Shown here: positions 9,972-18,139 of the stretch, one piece after another
How the letters are laid out: each line of letters opens with the position of its first letter
Position numbering within the stretch: position 1 is the first letter of the stretch
Origin: Phanerodontia chrysosporium
Taxonomy: Eukaryota > Basidiomycota > Agaricomycetes > Polyporales > Phanerochaetaceae
DNA: 64,000 nt
Reading direction: 5' to 3'
Assembly (NCBI GenBank): GCA_001910725.1
Contig: MJGA01000021.1
Span: 186,001 to 250,000 of the forward strand
Position numbers and translations under genes: made by a program
Notes under the pieces: model-generated
What the model saw: the letters and a program-made list of their open reading frames with translations, nothing else
The model's database searches: none
Told to the model about the DNA's origin: nothing

Positions 9972-10571
9972 TGTCACAGTTTTTCGTCTTAACCCTTAGG
10001 GTTAGGGGCAGCAGGTGACAGAAGCGATTACTCCGAACTGTGACATGCGGAAGCGCTGGAGTGACAGCCCTAGGCTCGGGGCTGGTCACGTGATACGGCG
10101 GTCACGTGATGCGCACACGTGCGGTATCCCAGGGTCACATGGTCGAAGGTCTAGAAGCAGGCAAGGGTCTGGAAGCGCCGAGACACTCCGGAATGGACTA
10201 GAAAGCCCTGGAGGTCTCTGGACAGGTCCGGACAGTGCTGGAACGTTCTGGAGGTTTCTGGGACATCGTAGGAACATTTAGGAACGTGTAGGAGAATGTA
10301 GGAATGCCTGTAGGGCACTAGCCAATAGCGTAGTAGGTATTAGATAGCTAGGACCCTGAACACCGGTCCCTGGGGACCTGGTGCACATGTATATAAACCC
10401 TGAGGGCTGGGGGTGCCTCCCCAGCTTCAATCTCATCGCATTTCACCTCTCTAGTCTCTATACTTCGTCTTCAAGCTTGGCTACACCCTTTGTAGTCCAA
10501 GTAAACCTTTGCCAGTGAGTATTGCTGGTTGGTTTGGTGTATAGGCGCTAGGGCAGCGCATTTTTGTGATA
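9972..10571 (+). repeat. 5' LTR of element 2
   Basis: This 600-bp LTR runs from TGTCACAG to GTGATA. U3 contains CACGTG at 10087, 10103 and 10116, an HSE-like array at 10241-10258 and TATATAAA at 10390-10397. A strong splice donor, GTGAGT, lies in the R/U5 part at 10515-10520. Confidence 0.97.
10390..10433 (+). promoter_or_regulatory. LTR core promoter and predicted transcript start (element 2)
   Basis: TATATAAA at 10390-10397 is followed about 30 bp later by CCAGCTTCAATCT at 10421-10433, the likely mRNA 5' end. The stretch before it forms a perfect 7-bp inverted repeat (GCTGGGG and CCCCAGC). The same arrangement is present in all four LTRs. Confidence 0.7.
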
Positions 10572-10573
10572 GA

Positions 10574-10586
10574 AGATTGAAGCTGG
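10574..10586 (+). other. Self-priming primer-binding site (element 2)
   Basis: AGATTGAAGCTGG starts two bases after the 5' LTR and is the exact reverse complement of 10421-10433, just below the TATA box. This is the Tf1/sushi arrangement, in which the mRNA 5' end folds back to prime reverse transcription instead of a tRNA. No TGG of a usual tRNA site stands at the LTR border. Inverted repeats such as CCACC-TTT-GGTGG occur just downstream. Confidence 0.75.
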
Positions 10587-10877
10587 CCAACCTACTCCAC
10601 CTTTGGTGGCCTAGGTTATTGCTTTGGGTTCTGGGGGCTTGTTTGAACAAGTGCTTTTGCGCTTTGTTCAGTTTTCTGCCGATCCACAGGCGCAAGTGGG
10701 CACTATAGTACCTTTTTAGGTACAGACAGGGGAACGTGGTGTAACCCACCTCAGAGGGCTTTGCCTGCGGACGAGTAACCCCTGTTGTAGTGCTGGACTA
10801 AGGGTGTAATACCCTGTCCAACCAGTTTTAGCTGTGTGGCGTGGAAACCCACAGTAATACCCCTTTCTCTTCGTTGA

Positions 10878-11693
10878 GGGTTGGCTGGCAGGAAAGCCTT
10901 GCGCTTTGCCTGTGTGGAGAAGTTTTCTGGCTTGTGTACACAGGCTGACCCGTGTTTACTAGTGCCTAAAGCTGCTAGGAACCGTTTTGTCCTTGCTAAG
11001 GACGAGAGCTCTGGCAAACCCTTGCTTGAGCGCATCAAGATCTCGAACCTTCACCACTTCAAAGACGTTGGGAAGCCGCGCCCTGCATACAAACCTCGCA
11101 CTACACCCTACACCCCTGTCCCTGGTCGTCGTGAAAGGCTTGCTCGTGAAGCAGACTTGAACGACTTCAAGCACCAGCTTCAGCTCGAAGACTATCGCAA
11201 CGAACAGCGCAAGCGCCGCCTACTCGATCGCATCGCGAACGCCCCTCCCCCTCTACCCCTCATCGAACGTATTGAACCTCCCCCTACTCCCCCTATCGAA
11301 GTCAAACCCATTCCCAAAGACCTTCGCTTTCACACCAACACTCAGGTCCATCAGCTGCGCGACTACGGACGAAAGTTCAACGGCGCCCTTAACCACTTGG
11401 GTCCGTTCTTTCAGAAGCTAGACGAGCAGCGTTTTCGAGTTGGGTTGACTGAACACGAGCTCTACACCTTGGGCTTGTTCAAGGAGAGGTTCGACAACAT
11501 TCGCAAACACCTTCAGACCATCGTCGAGACGAAGGAGTACACCACGAGGGAGTGGAAGAAGATTTCGAGGGATTTGAAGAAGGCAGGCGCACATAGCTTC
11601 GCTGAGCTTAAGCCACGCTTCGCTGAGCATTGCAGGGAGCTGATTCAGGAGTTGGGTGAAGATTGGTTGTTTTTGGAGAAGAACCTCGATTAG
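10878..11693 (+). CDS. ATG-less 5' ORF of element 2, unknown function
   Basis: An open frame of about 271 codons lies between the leader and gag. An in-frame TGA stands at 10875-10877 and the stop is TAG at 11691-11693, 29 bp before the gag ATG. There is no ATG codon anywhere in the frame; the first usable near-cognate codon is TTG at 10881. The predicted protein is basic, with a Pro-rich middle (runs of PPP with Leu and Ile) and a charged helical C-terminal half rich in Lys, Arg and Glu. I recognise no domain. The amino-acid sequence is the same in both elements, which argues for a selected product. Expression may need splicing from the leader (a GTGAGT donor lies at 10515 in the LTR) or a non-AUG start. 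Confidence 0.55.
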   Translation, partial: GLAGRKALRFACVEKFSGLCTQADPCLLVPKAARNRFVLAKDESSGKPLLERIKISNLHHFKDVGKPRPAYKPRTTPYTPVPGRRERLAREADLNDFKHQLQLEDYRNEQRKRRLLDRIANAPPPLPLIERIEPPPTPPIEVKPIPKDLRFHTNTQVHQLRDYGRKFNGALNHLGPFFQKLDEQRFRVGLTEHELYTLGLFKERFDNIRKHLQTIVETKEYTTREWKKISRDLKKAGAHSFAELKPRFAEHCRELIQELGEDWLFLEKNLD

Positions 11694-11722
11694 TTTTTGT
11701 ATCTGCGCATTTTTGAATCAAG

Positions 11723-13303
11723 ATGTCGCTCAATTCAAACCCTGTTGACTTTGGTTTGCGTTCTGCTGCGAGTTCAAGTGGTATGGACCCTTGGGGAGCG
11801 TTAGAACTCGGCTCTATGGCTGAGGGAGGCCCTACCCCAGTTTTGGCCGCTGCGCCGCTTTCGACCTCTTACGAAGAGTACAGCCAGTCATGGGTACAAG
11901 CCGCTCAGGAAGGACTGACTCCTGGCGACTTCAAGGCCCTCGTTGACAGCCTGGGTAATTGGGTAAAGGCTGAGAGAGCTCAAGTAAGGTCGGAAATGGG
12001 TTCAGAAGTCCTTCGCTTGAAGGAAGCCCTTCGCAAACGCAAAACCGAGGCCAAGACACTTCAGGAGCAGATAGACACTCTTGAGCAGACTAGACAGCAC
12101 TTGTCTGCGCAGATAGCAGAGGCTCAGAACCAAAATCGCGTTTTGCAGAACGCTATGCAGGTGCTGAAGCAGGAGAACGAGAGCTTGAAAGTGTTGGTTC
12201 AGCAAGGCACTAGTGGAGGCAACGTTGGGTTGTCTCAGTCTTTGTTCCCTACCATGAAGGAGCCTGACACCTTTAATGGTGATAAGGCTAATAAGCTGGA
12301 TGACTGGCTCGAGTCGATGGCACTCTGGTTGCGCCACCGTGGCGTAATGGACGACGAAAAGAAGATAGAGACGGCGATGACTTACCTGCGAGGTTCAGCA
12401 AAGAAGGTCATGCAAGAGTACTTCGACAAGGTGGCAGACTCAAAGCCCCTTGGTACTTGGACCAACTTTGTGAACGAACTCCAGAAAGGATTCCAACAGA
12501 CCGACAAGAAGGACAGGGCAAGGGCAGAGTTTGAGCAGCTTGTCAGCAAGAAAGGAACGAACGAGAAGACTTTCAATGAGTTTGCTGCTCGTTTCCGTTC
12601 GCTGGCTCGCCAAACTGGCTTCTCCAACGAGGAACTGTTGGTCAAAGCCTATGCCCATACCCCTCGTGCCGCCGCCGATGTACTGGCAGCCCGTGGTCGT
12701 GCTCAGTGGGCTACGACCTGGGATGGTTGGTTGAAGGATGTTCAGGAGATTCTGCAGGATCAACGTCTCTTGACGGGCACCGTACTCTCTGGACAGCCTC
12801 AGTCGTCGAAAGACCCTGACGCTATGGATGTCGACGCCTTGAAGAAGGGCTCAGCCCAGGGTAAAGGCAAGACAGCCAAAGTTCAGAAGGTTGCCATGTC
12901 GTTCGAGGAGGCGAAGAAGAAAGGCTGCTGCGCTCAGTGTGGAGGCAAAGGCCACATCGCCAAGGAGTGTCCATCGAAGAAGAACAACTCAGGTTCTTCG
13001 ACGTCGTCGAGTAAAACCACCAATGCACCGGTGGCCAGTTCGTCAAAGGCTTCGCCTTCAAAGGGAAAGGAGAAGGATAAGGGCTCTCGCCACACGAAGA
13101 ACAGCGTGCGCGAGGTGTACGCCAGCGACTCGGAGAGATTCCAGGAGGTAGCCTCTGACGAGGAATCGAGCTCAGATAGCTCAGAAGAAGAAGATACCCC
13201 CAAGACCAAGCAAAAGAAGAAGTCGTCTTCGAAGGAGAAGGCGCAGAAGATTAACCACGTGGTATTCTCAGACGATGAGGATTTTCTGCAGGGACCGATG
13301 TAG
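11723..13303 (+). CDS. gag: Gag polyprotein (element 2)
   Basis: This 526-residue structural protein forms the virus-like particle and binds the element RNA. After a short N-terminus, residues about 65-165 form a long Glu/Gln/Leu-rich coiled coil. A retrotransposon capsid domain follows at about 175-350, with the Trp-Leu...Trp and Tyr-Leu-Arg-Gly-Ser-Ala pattern of Ty3 Gags. A zinc knuckle, Cys-x2-Cys-x4-His-x4-Cys, lies near residue 410. The tail is a Ser/Lys/Asp/Glu-rich low-complexity stretch. The ATG at 11723 is the first start in this frame after the 5' ORF stop. The last 25 bp overlap pol in the -1 frame. Confidence 0.95.
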   Translation: MSLNSNPVDFGLRSAASSSGMDPWGALELGSMAEGGPTPVLAAAPLSTSYEEYSQSWVQAAQEGLTPGDFKALVDSLGNWVKAERAQVRSEMGSEVLRLKEALRKRKTEAKTLQEQIDTLEQTRQHLSAQIAEAQNQNRVLQNAMQVLKQENESLKVLVQQGTSGGNVGLSQSLFPTMKEPDTFNGDKANKLDDWLESMALWLRHRGVMDDEKKIETAMTYLRGSAKKVMQEYFDKVADSKPLGTWTNFVNELQKGFQQTDKKDRARAEFEQLVSKKGTNEKTFNEFAARFRSLARQTGFSNEELLVKAYAHTPRAAADVLAARGRAQWATTWDGWLKDVQEILQDQRLLTGTVLSGQPQSSKDPDAMDVDALKKGSAQGKGKTAKVQKVAMSFEEAKKKGCCAQCGGKGHIAKECPSKKNNSGSSTSSSKTTNAPVASSSKASPSKGKEKDKGSRHTKNSVREVYASDSERFQEVASDEESSSDSSEEEDTPKTKQKKKSSSKEKAQKINHVVFSDDEDFLQGPM

Positions 13304-16300
13304 AGTCTGCGACATCTGGTCCGTTTTTAGATTTCCTTTACCCTCCCGACTCAGTAGAATGTATTAGATCAGTTTTGGAATCGAGAAAAGTCTCTAGTTT
13401 ACCCTCTAAATCGAGCTTTATCGTTCCAGTAACTTTGAGTCAGGGTAAGGAAATCAGAGTGCAGACTACCGCGCTGGTTGATTCAGGGGCCTATGCTGTG
13501 TTCATTAGCCATCGCTTCGTCAAGAAGCATAAGCTGAAGACGAACCAGCTGGCCAGGGAGATACGCGTTTACAACGCAGATGGCTCCAGGAACAAGTGTG
13601 GCAGTATTGAGGAGTACGCTTGGCTCGACGTAGCCGTAGGGGACCATGTCTCCAGACAAGCATGCCTCATTACAGATCTGGGTGGAAAGGACATGTTCCT
13701 CGGCTTTAGCTACTTGAAGAAGCATAATCCCGAGATAGATTGGGATAAGGGCGAGTGGAAGTACTCCAGATGCCCAGATTCTTGTCGCTTTACCAGCCAC
13801 AAGGCTCAAGTAGCGCAAGCAGAGCTCGAAGAACCTATGGATGAGGACTTCGAGGAGGAAGAAAAGGAGCCTTGGCTTCAGTGGGTCGACCCTTCCACCC
13901 CAGATGGCCGCGTTTTGGCATTAACTTGCCGGAAGATCGCAGCGATGTGCAGTATTCGTTCGCTGGAGGGAATCGAGGGCTGGGAGCAGCTTGTCCCTGC
14001 ACAGTATCAAGACTATGGGGACGTGTTTTCGAAGCGTGCAAGCGAACGGTTACCCGTACGAAAGCCTTACGACCACGCTGTCGAGTTTATCGACGGAGCT
14101 ACCCTACCTCGACCAGCTCGTAATTACTCGCTGTCGCCAGAAGAGAGGAATTCTCTGGACGAGTGGATTCAGGAGAATCTCGCCAAGGGATACATCAGAC
14201 CAAGTAAATCCCCGCTGGCAGCACCAGTCTTTTTCGTGAAGAAGAAGGACGGTTCATTGCGCTTGGTGCAGGACTACAGAAAGCTGAACGAAGTCGTTAA
14301 GAAAGACCGCTTCCCTATACCCAAGATCTCAGACCTTATAGATCGACTATCTAAGGCTAGTATATACACCAAGATTGACCTTAGATGGGGGTATAACAAC
14401 GTCAGAATCAAGGAAGGAGACGAGTGGAAGCTGGCCTTCATCACACCTTTCGGTTTATACGAACCTACAGTGATGTTCTTCGGCCTCAGCAATGCACCAG
14501 CAACCTTTCAGCGCATGATGAACCATATTCTCGACGATCTGATTCGAGAAGGGCATGTCATGGTCTACCTAGACGACATTCTCATCTTCACGAATGACTT
14601 GGACCACCATCGGCGATTAGTTCGGGAGGTATTGCAGCGGCTACGCGACAACGACCTGTTTGCTAAGCCAGAAAAATGCTTCTTCGAGACGGATAGCATT
14701 GAATACCTCGGAATGATCATCAGCAAGGGGTCGGTTCAGATGGATCCATCGAAGGTAGATGGCGTTTTATCTTGGCCCATACCCAAAAGGGTCAAAGATG
14801 TCCAGGCTTTCCTGGGTTTTGCTAACTTCTACCGACGGTTTATTCGAGACTTTGGCAAGATTGTTCGCCCATTGTCAGAGCTTACCCGCAAAGGCAAAGA
14901 GTGGGAATGGGGGCCTGAGCAGCAGGATGCCTTTGATACGCTCAAGAGAGCGTTCACCACTGCGCCTATTCTCAAGATTCCGGACGACGAGCACCCTTTT
15001 AGGCTCGAATGCGATTCGTCAGACTTTGCTACGGGGGCTGTACTTGAGCAACTGGGTGAGGATGGCCTCTGGCACCCTGTCGCGTTTTACTCCAAGGCGC
15101 TAGGCGTACACGAGCGCAACTACGAGATATACGACAAGGAGATGCTGGCCATCATCCGCGCACTGAAGGAATGGCGCCACCACTTGGAGGGACACCCTCT
15201 ACCATTCGACATATGGTCAGATCACCAGAATTTGACCTATTTCCGCAAGGCGCAAGACTTGACGCGACGCCAAGCACGTTGGAGTCTTTTCCTCACACGT
15301 TTCCACTTCAAGTTGGAGCACAAGCCTGGAAAGACGATGAAGCGGGCTGATCCAATGTCCAGGAGGCCAGATCATGAATTGGGGGTGGATTGCGACAATC
15401 GTGAAAAAGTCCTTTTGAAGCCAGAATATTTCGCGATTCGAGCCATGCAACCAACCCATTCATCGATAGTGGACGATAGCAAACTGCTAGAAAGGATCAG
15501 AAAAGCCCTGCTGGACGACGAAGTCACCAAGTCGTACAAAGACCTGATGTTGAAAGGACCAAGAGAGTTCGGGAAGGACTTAGCGGAATGGCACCTCGAG
15601 GACGGGCTACTACTGCACCGAGGCAAGGTGTATGTGCCCAAGGACGACAAGATTAGGGCGGATCTACTCAAGTTACACCACGACTTCCCTGGGGCTGGAC
15701 ACCCTGGACGATGGAAGACGTTGGAGTTGCTGTCGCGCAACTACTGGTGGCCAGGAATGTCAGTTTACGTCAAGAAGTACGTCGCAGGCTGCGAAGTCTG
15801 CCAGTCGCATAAAAACGTCAACCAGAAGCCTGCTGGCCTGCTACAACCGAACGAGGTTCCGTCGGAACCCTGGGAGATAATCTCATGCGACATGATCACG
15901 GACTTGCCTGAGTCGGACGGTTACAACGCTATCTTCGTAGTCGTTTGCCGCTTAACCAAGCGAGCACATTTCCTCCCCATCACCAAGGAGTTTTCAGCCA
16001 AGGATCTGGGAAATTTGCTCTATGAGCGTGTTTGGCCTTTGCACGGCCTACCCAGACAGATCATTTCGGATAGGGGAACGCAGTTCTCCGCAAAACTCTT
16101 CCAGGAATGGTGCAGACTCTTGGGGATCAAGTCAGCAATGACTACAGCGTTTCACCCTCAGGCGGACGGTCAGACGGAGCGAGTTAATCAGTCATTGGAG
16201 CAGTATCTGCGCTGCTACACAAGCTTCAGGCAGGACGACTGGGCGTACCTTTTGCCCTCTGCCGAGTTTGCGTACAATAACCAGGCGCATGAAAGCACCA

Positions 16301-17436
16301 AGAACTCGCCATTCTTCGTCGAATATGGCCGTCATCCACGCATGTTCCCGGAGCAGGACCGTGTTACAAGGTTGTCAGAACTGGATGACTGGACGAAGCT
16401 TAGACAGGAGGCCCAAGATCAGGCGAAAGCCGCGCTCGTGCTGGCTGCAGAGCGAATGAAGTGGTACTACGACCAGGGTAAATCAGAACCCTTGTTCAAG
16501 GTCGGAGACCGTGTTTGGCTTGACGCAAAGGATCTGAACCTTCGGGTTCCCTCCAAGAAACTGGCACCAAAGCGAGTAGGCCCTTACGAGATCGTAGAGC
16601 AGCTGGGACCGGTCACCTTCAAGCTGAAGTTACCAGCCCATGTGAAGATTCACCCGGTCTTCCACGCAAGCAAGCTCACGAAGCACGTCGAGGATGAGGT
16701 TGCCAATCGCACGCGCAAAACCCTACCACCCATTCGTGTGGGTGATGACGAGGAGTACGAGGTCGAGCAGATCGTAGATGCACAGCCAGACTCTAAAGGC
16801 CGTGTTATGTACCGAGTACGGTGGAGAGGCTACGATGAGCATAGCGACACATGGGAATACTTGCCCAATCTCAAGCACGCTATGGCGAAGGTCAAACAAT
16901 TCCACAGGAAATACCCAGATGCGCCGAAGGCAATTTCCCTTCTGCAACGCCACCACGACGAGGAGGATGAGTTTTTCATGCGCGAACTCGCGCTACTCCA
17001 ATCTTGGGGAGCAGACAACCAGTTCGAGGTCGAGCTCATGAACAAGGACGCAAAACTCCCCTCACGTGGCTCGCCAGAAAGCGCAGGGTTGGATCTTTTC
17101 ATCACGGAAGACCTTACGCTCAAGCCCCATGATCGCAAGCTAGCACCAACTGGCCTTCGAATGTGTACTCCACCAGGTACCTACGCTCGAGTCGCACCAC
17201 GGAGTGGCCTTAGCCTCAGAGGCATCGACATAGGAGCAGGCGTTATTGACCGAGATTATCGAGGAGAGCTCAAAATTCTACTCATCAACAACTCGCCCGA
17301 CACCTTTACTTTCCACAAGGGTGATCGTGTCGCTCAACTCGTGCTCGAAAGAATATCCTATGCCAAACCAACTCCGGTTTCTCACCTCGACTCAACCATT
17401 CGCAGCAGCGATGGTTTTGGCTCCACTGGTATTTAG
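13279..17436 (+). CDS. pol: Pol polyprotein (element 2): protease, RT, RNase H, integrase-chromodomain, dUTPase
   Basis: The frame is open from 13279, 25 bp before the gag stop and in the -1 frame. It has no ATG before the protease, so it must be made as a Gag-Pol fusion. Domains in order: aspartic protease (Asp-Ser-Gly at 13480-13488), reverse transcriptase (Tyr-Leu-Asp-Asp at 14566-14577), RNase H (Asp...Glu...Asp, about 15000-15230), integrase with HHCC finger (about 15670-15830) and DDE core, GPY motif near 16580, chromodomain (about 16745-16920), and a C-terminal dUTPase (17023-17433). The dUTPase has all five motifs, including SAGLDLF, APRSGLS, the GVIDRDYRG catalytic motif, KGDRVAQL and the Gly-rich P-loop-like tail. 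The chromodomain places it among chromoviruses. Catalytic residues look intact throughout, so the element could be active. Confidence 0.95.
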   Translation, partial: GFSAGTDVESATSGPFLDFLYPPDSVECIRSVLESRKVSSLPSKSSFIVPVTLSQGKEIRVQTTALVDSGAYAVFISHRFVKKHKLKTNQLAREIRVYNADGSRNKCGSIEEYAWLDVAVGDHVSRQACLITDLGGKDMFLGFSYLKKHNPEIDWDKGEWKYSRCPDSCRFTSHKAQVAQAELEEPMDEDFEEEEKEPWLQWVDPSTPDGRVLALTCRKIAAMCSIRSLEGIEGWEQLVPAQYQDYGDVFSKRASERLPVRKPYDHAVEFIDGATLPRPARNYSLSPEERNSLDEWIQENLAKGYIRPSKSPLAAPVFFVKKKDGSLRLVQDYRKLNEVVKKDRFPIPKISDLIDRLSKASIYTKIDLRWGYNNVRIKEGDEWKLAFITPFGLYEPTVMFFGLSNAPATFQRMMNHILDDLIREGHVMVYLDDILIFTNDLDHHRRLVREVLQRLRDNDLFAKPEKCFFETDSIEYLGMIISKGSVQMDPSKVDGVLSWPIPKRVKDVQAFLGFANFYRRFIRDFGKIVRPLSELTRKGKEWEWGPEQQDAFDTLKRAFTTAPILKIPDDEHPFRLECDSSDFATGAVLEQLGEDGLWHPVAFYSKALGVHERNYEIYDKEMLAIIRALKEWRHHLEGHPLPFDIWSDHQNLTYFRKAQDLTRRQARWSLFLTRFHFKLEHKPGKTMKRADPMSRRPDHELGVDCDNREKVLLKPEYFAIRAMQPTHSSIVDDSKLLERIRKALLDDEVTKSYKDLMLKGPREFGKDLAEWHLEDGLLLHRGKVYVPKDDKIRADLLKLHHDFPGAGHPGRWKTLELLSRNYWWPGMSVYVKKYVAGCEVCQSHKNVNQKPAGLLQPNEVPSEPWEIISCDMITDLPESDGYNAIFVVVCRLTKRAHFLPITKEFSAKDLGNLLYERVWPLHGLPRQIISDRGTQFSAKLFQEWCRLLGIKSAMTTAFHPQADGQTERVNQSLEQYLRCYTSFRQDDWAYLLPSAEFAYNNQAHESTKNSPFFVEYGRHPRMFPEQDRVTRLSELDDWTKLRQEAQDQAKAALVLAAERMKWYYDQGKSEPLFKVGDRVWLDAKDLNLRVPSKKLAPKRVGPYEIVEQLGPVTFKLKLPAHVKIHPVFHASKLTKHVEDEVANRTRKTLPPIRVGDDEEYEVEQIVDAQPDSKGRVMYRVRWRGYDEHSDTWEYLPNLKHAMAKVKQFHRKYPDAPKAISLLQRHHDEEDEFFMRELALLQSWGADNQFEVELMNKDAKLPSRGSPESAGLDLFITEDLTLKPHDRKLAPTGLRMCTPPGTYARVAPRSGLSLRGIDIGAGVIDRDYRGELKILLINNSPDTFTFHKGDRVAQLVLERISYAKPTPVSHLDSTIRSSDGFGSTGI

Positions 17437-17458
17437 GCTTCACCAGGAGGTTCAGCTA

Positions 17459-17471
17459 GAATTGGGGGTAA
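17459..17471 (+). other. Polypurine tract (element 2)
   Basis: GAATTGGGGGTAA stands immediately before the 3' LTR, where plus-strand DNA synthesis is primed. Confidence 0.75.
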
Positions 17472-18071
17472 TGTCACAGTTTTTCGTCTTAACCCTTAGG
17501 GTTAGGGGCAGCAGGTGACAGAAGCGATTACTCCGAACTGTGACATGCGGAAGCGCTGGAGTGACAGCCCTAGGCTCGGGGCTGGTCACGTGATACGGCG
17601 GTCACGTGATGCGCACACGTGCGGTATCCCAGGGTCACATGGTCGAAGGTCTAGAAGCAGGCAAGGGTCTGGAAGCGCCGAGACACTCCGGAATGGACTA
17701 GAAAGCCCTGGAGGTCTCTGGACAGGTCCGGACAGTGCTGGAACGTTCTGGAGGTTTCTGGGACATCGTAGGAACATTTAGGAACGTGTAGGAGAATGTA
17801 GGAATGCCTGTAGGGCACTAGCCAATAGCGTAGTAGGTATTAGATAGCTAGGACCCTGAACACCGGTCCCTGGGGACCTGGTGCACATGTATATAAACCC
17901 TGAGGGCTGGGGGTGCCTCCCCAGCTTCAATCTCATCGCATTTCACCTCTCTAGTCTCTATACTTCGTCTTCAAGCTTGGCTACACCCTTTGTAGTCCAA
18001 GTAAACCTTTGCCAGTGAGTATTGCTGGTTGGTTTGGTGTATAGGCGCTAGGGCAGCGCATTTTTGTGATA
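17472..18071 (+). repeat. 3' LTR of element 2
   Basis: This LTR appears identical to the 5' LTR of the same element. It follows the polypurine tract directly and is followed by the CTGAC duplication. Confidence 0.97.
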
Positions 18072-18139
18072 CTGACAGCTCGTCTGGCACAATACAGCCC
18101 GGTCAGTTTCTTTTTGTGGCATGCTTGATTCGCACTCAC

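Larger units (their letters stand above)
9972..18071 (+). mobile_element. LTR retrotransposon copy 2 (same family), complete
   Basis: LTRs at 9972-10571 and 17472-18071 appear identical over 600 bp, so this insertion is very young. The 5-bp duplication CTGAC stands at 9967-9971 and 18072-18076. The internal layout equals copy 1 and all ORFs are open. The element lies antisense inside an intron of a DUF6589 gene, exactly at the 3' splice site. It differs from copy 1 by about ten LTR positions and by substitutions in gag and at both ends of pol. Confidence 0.97.
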
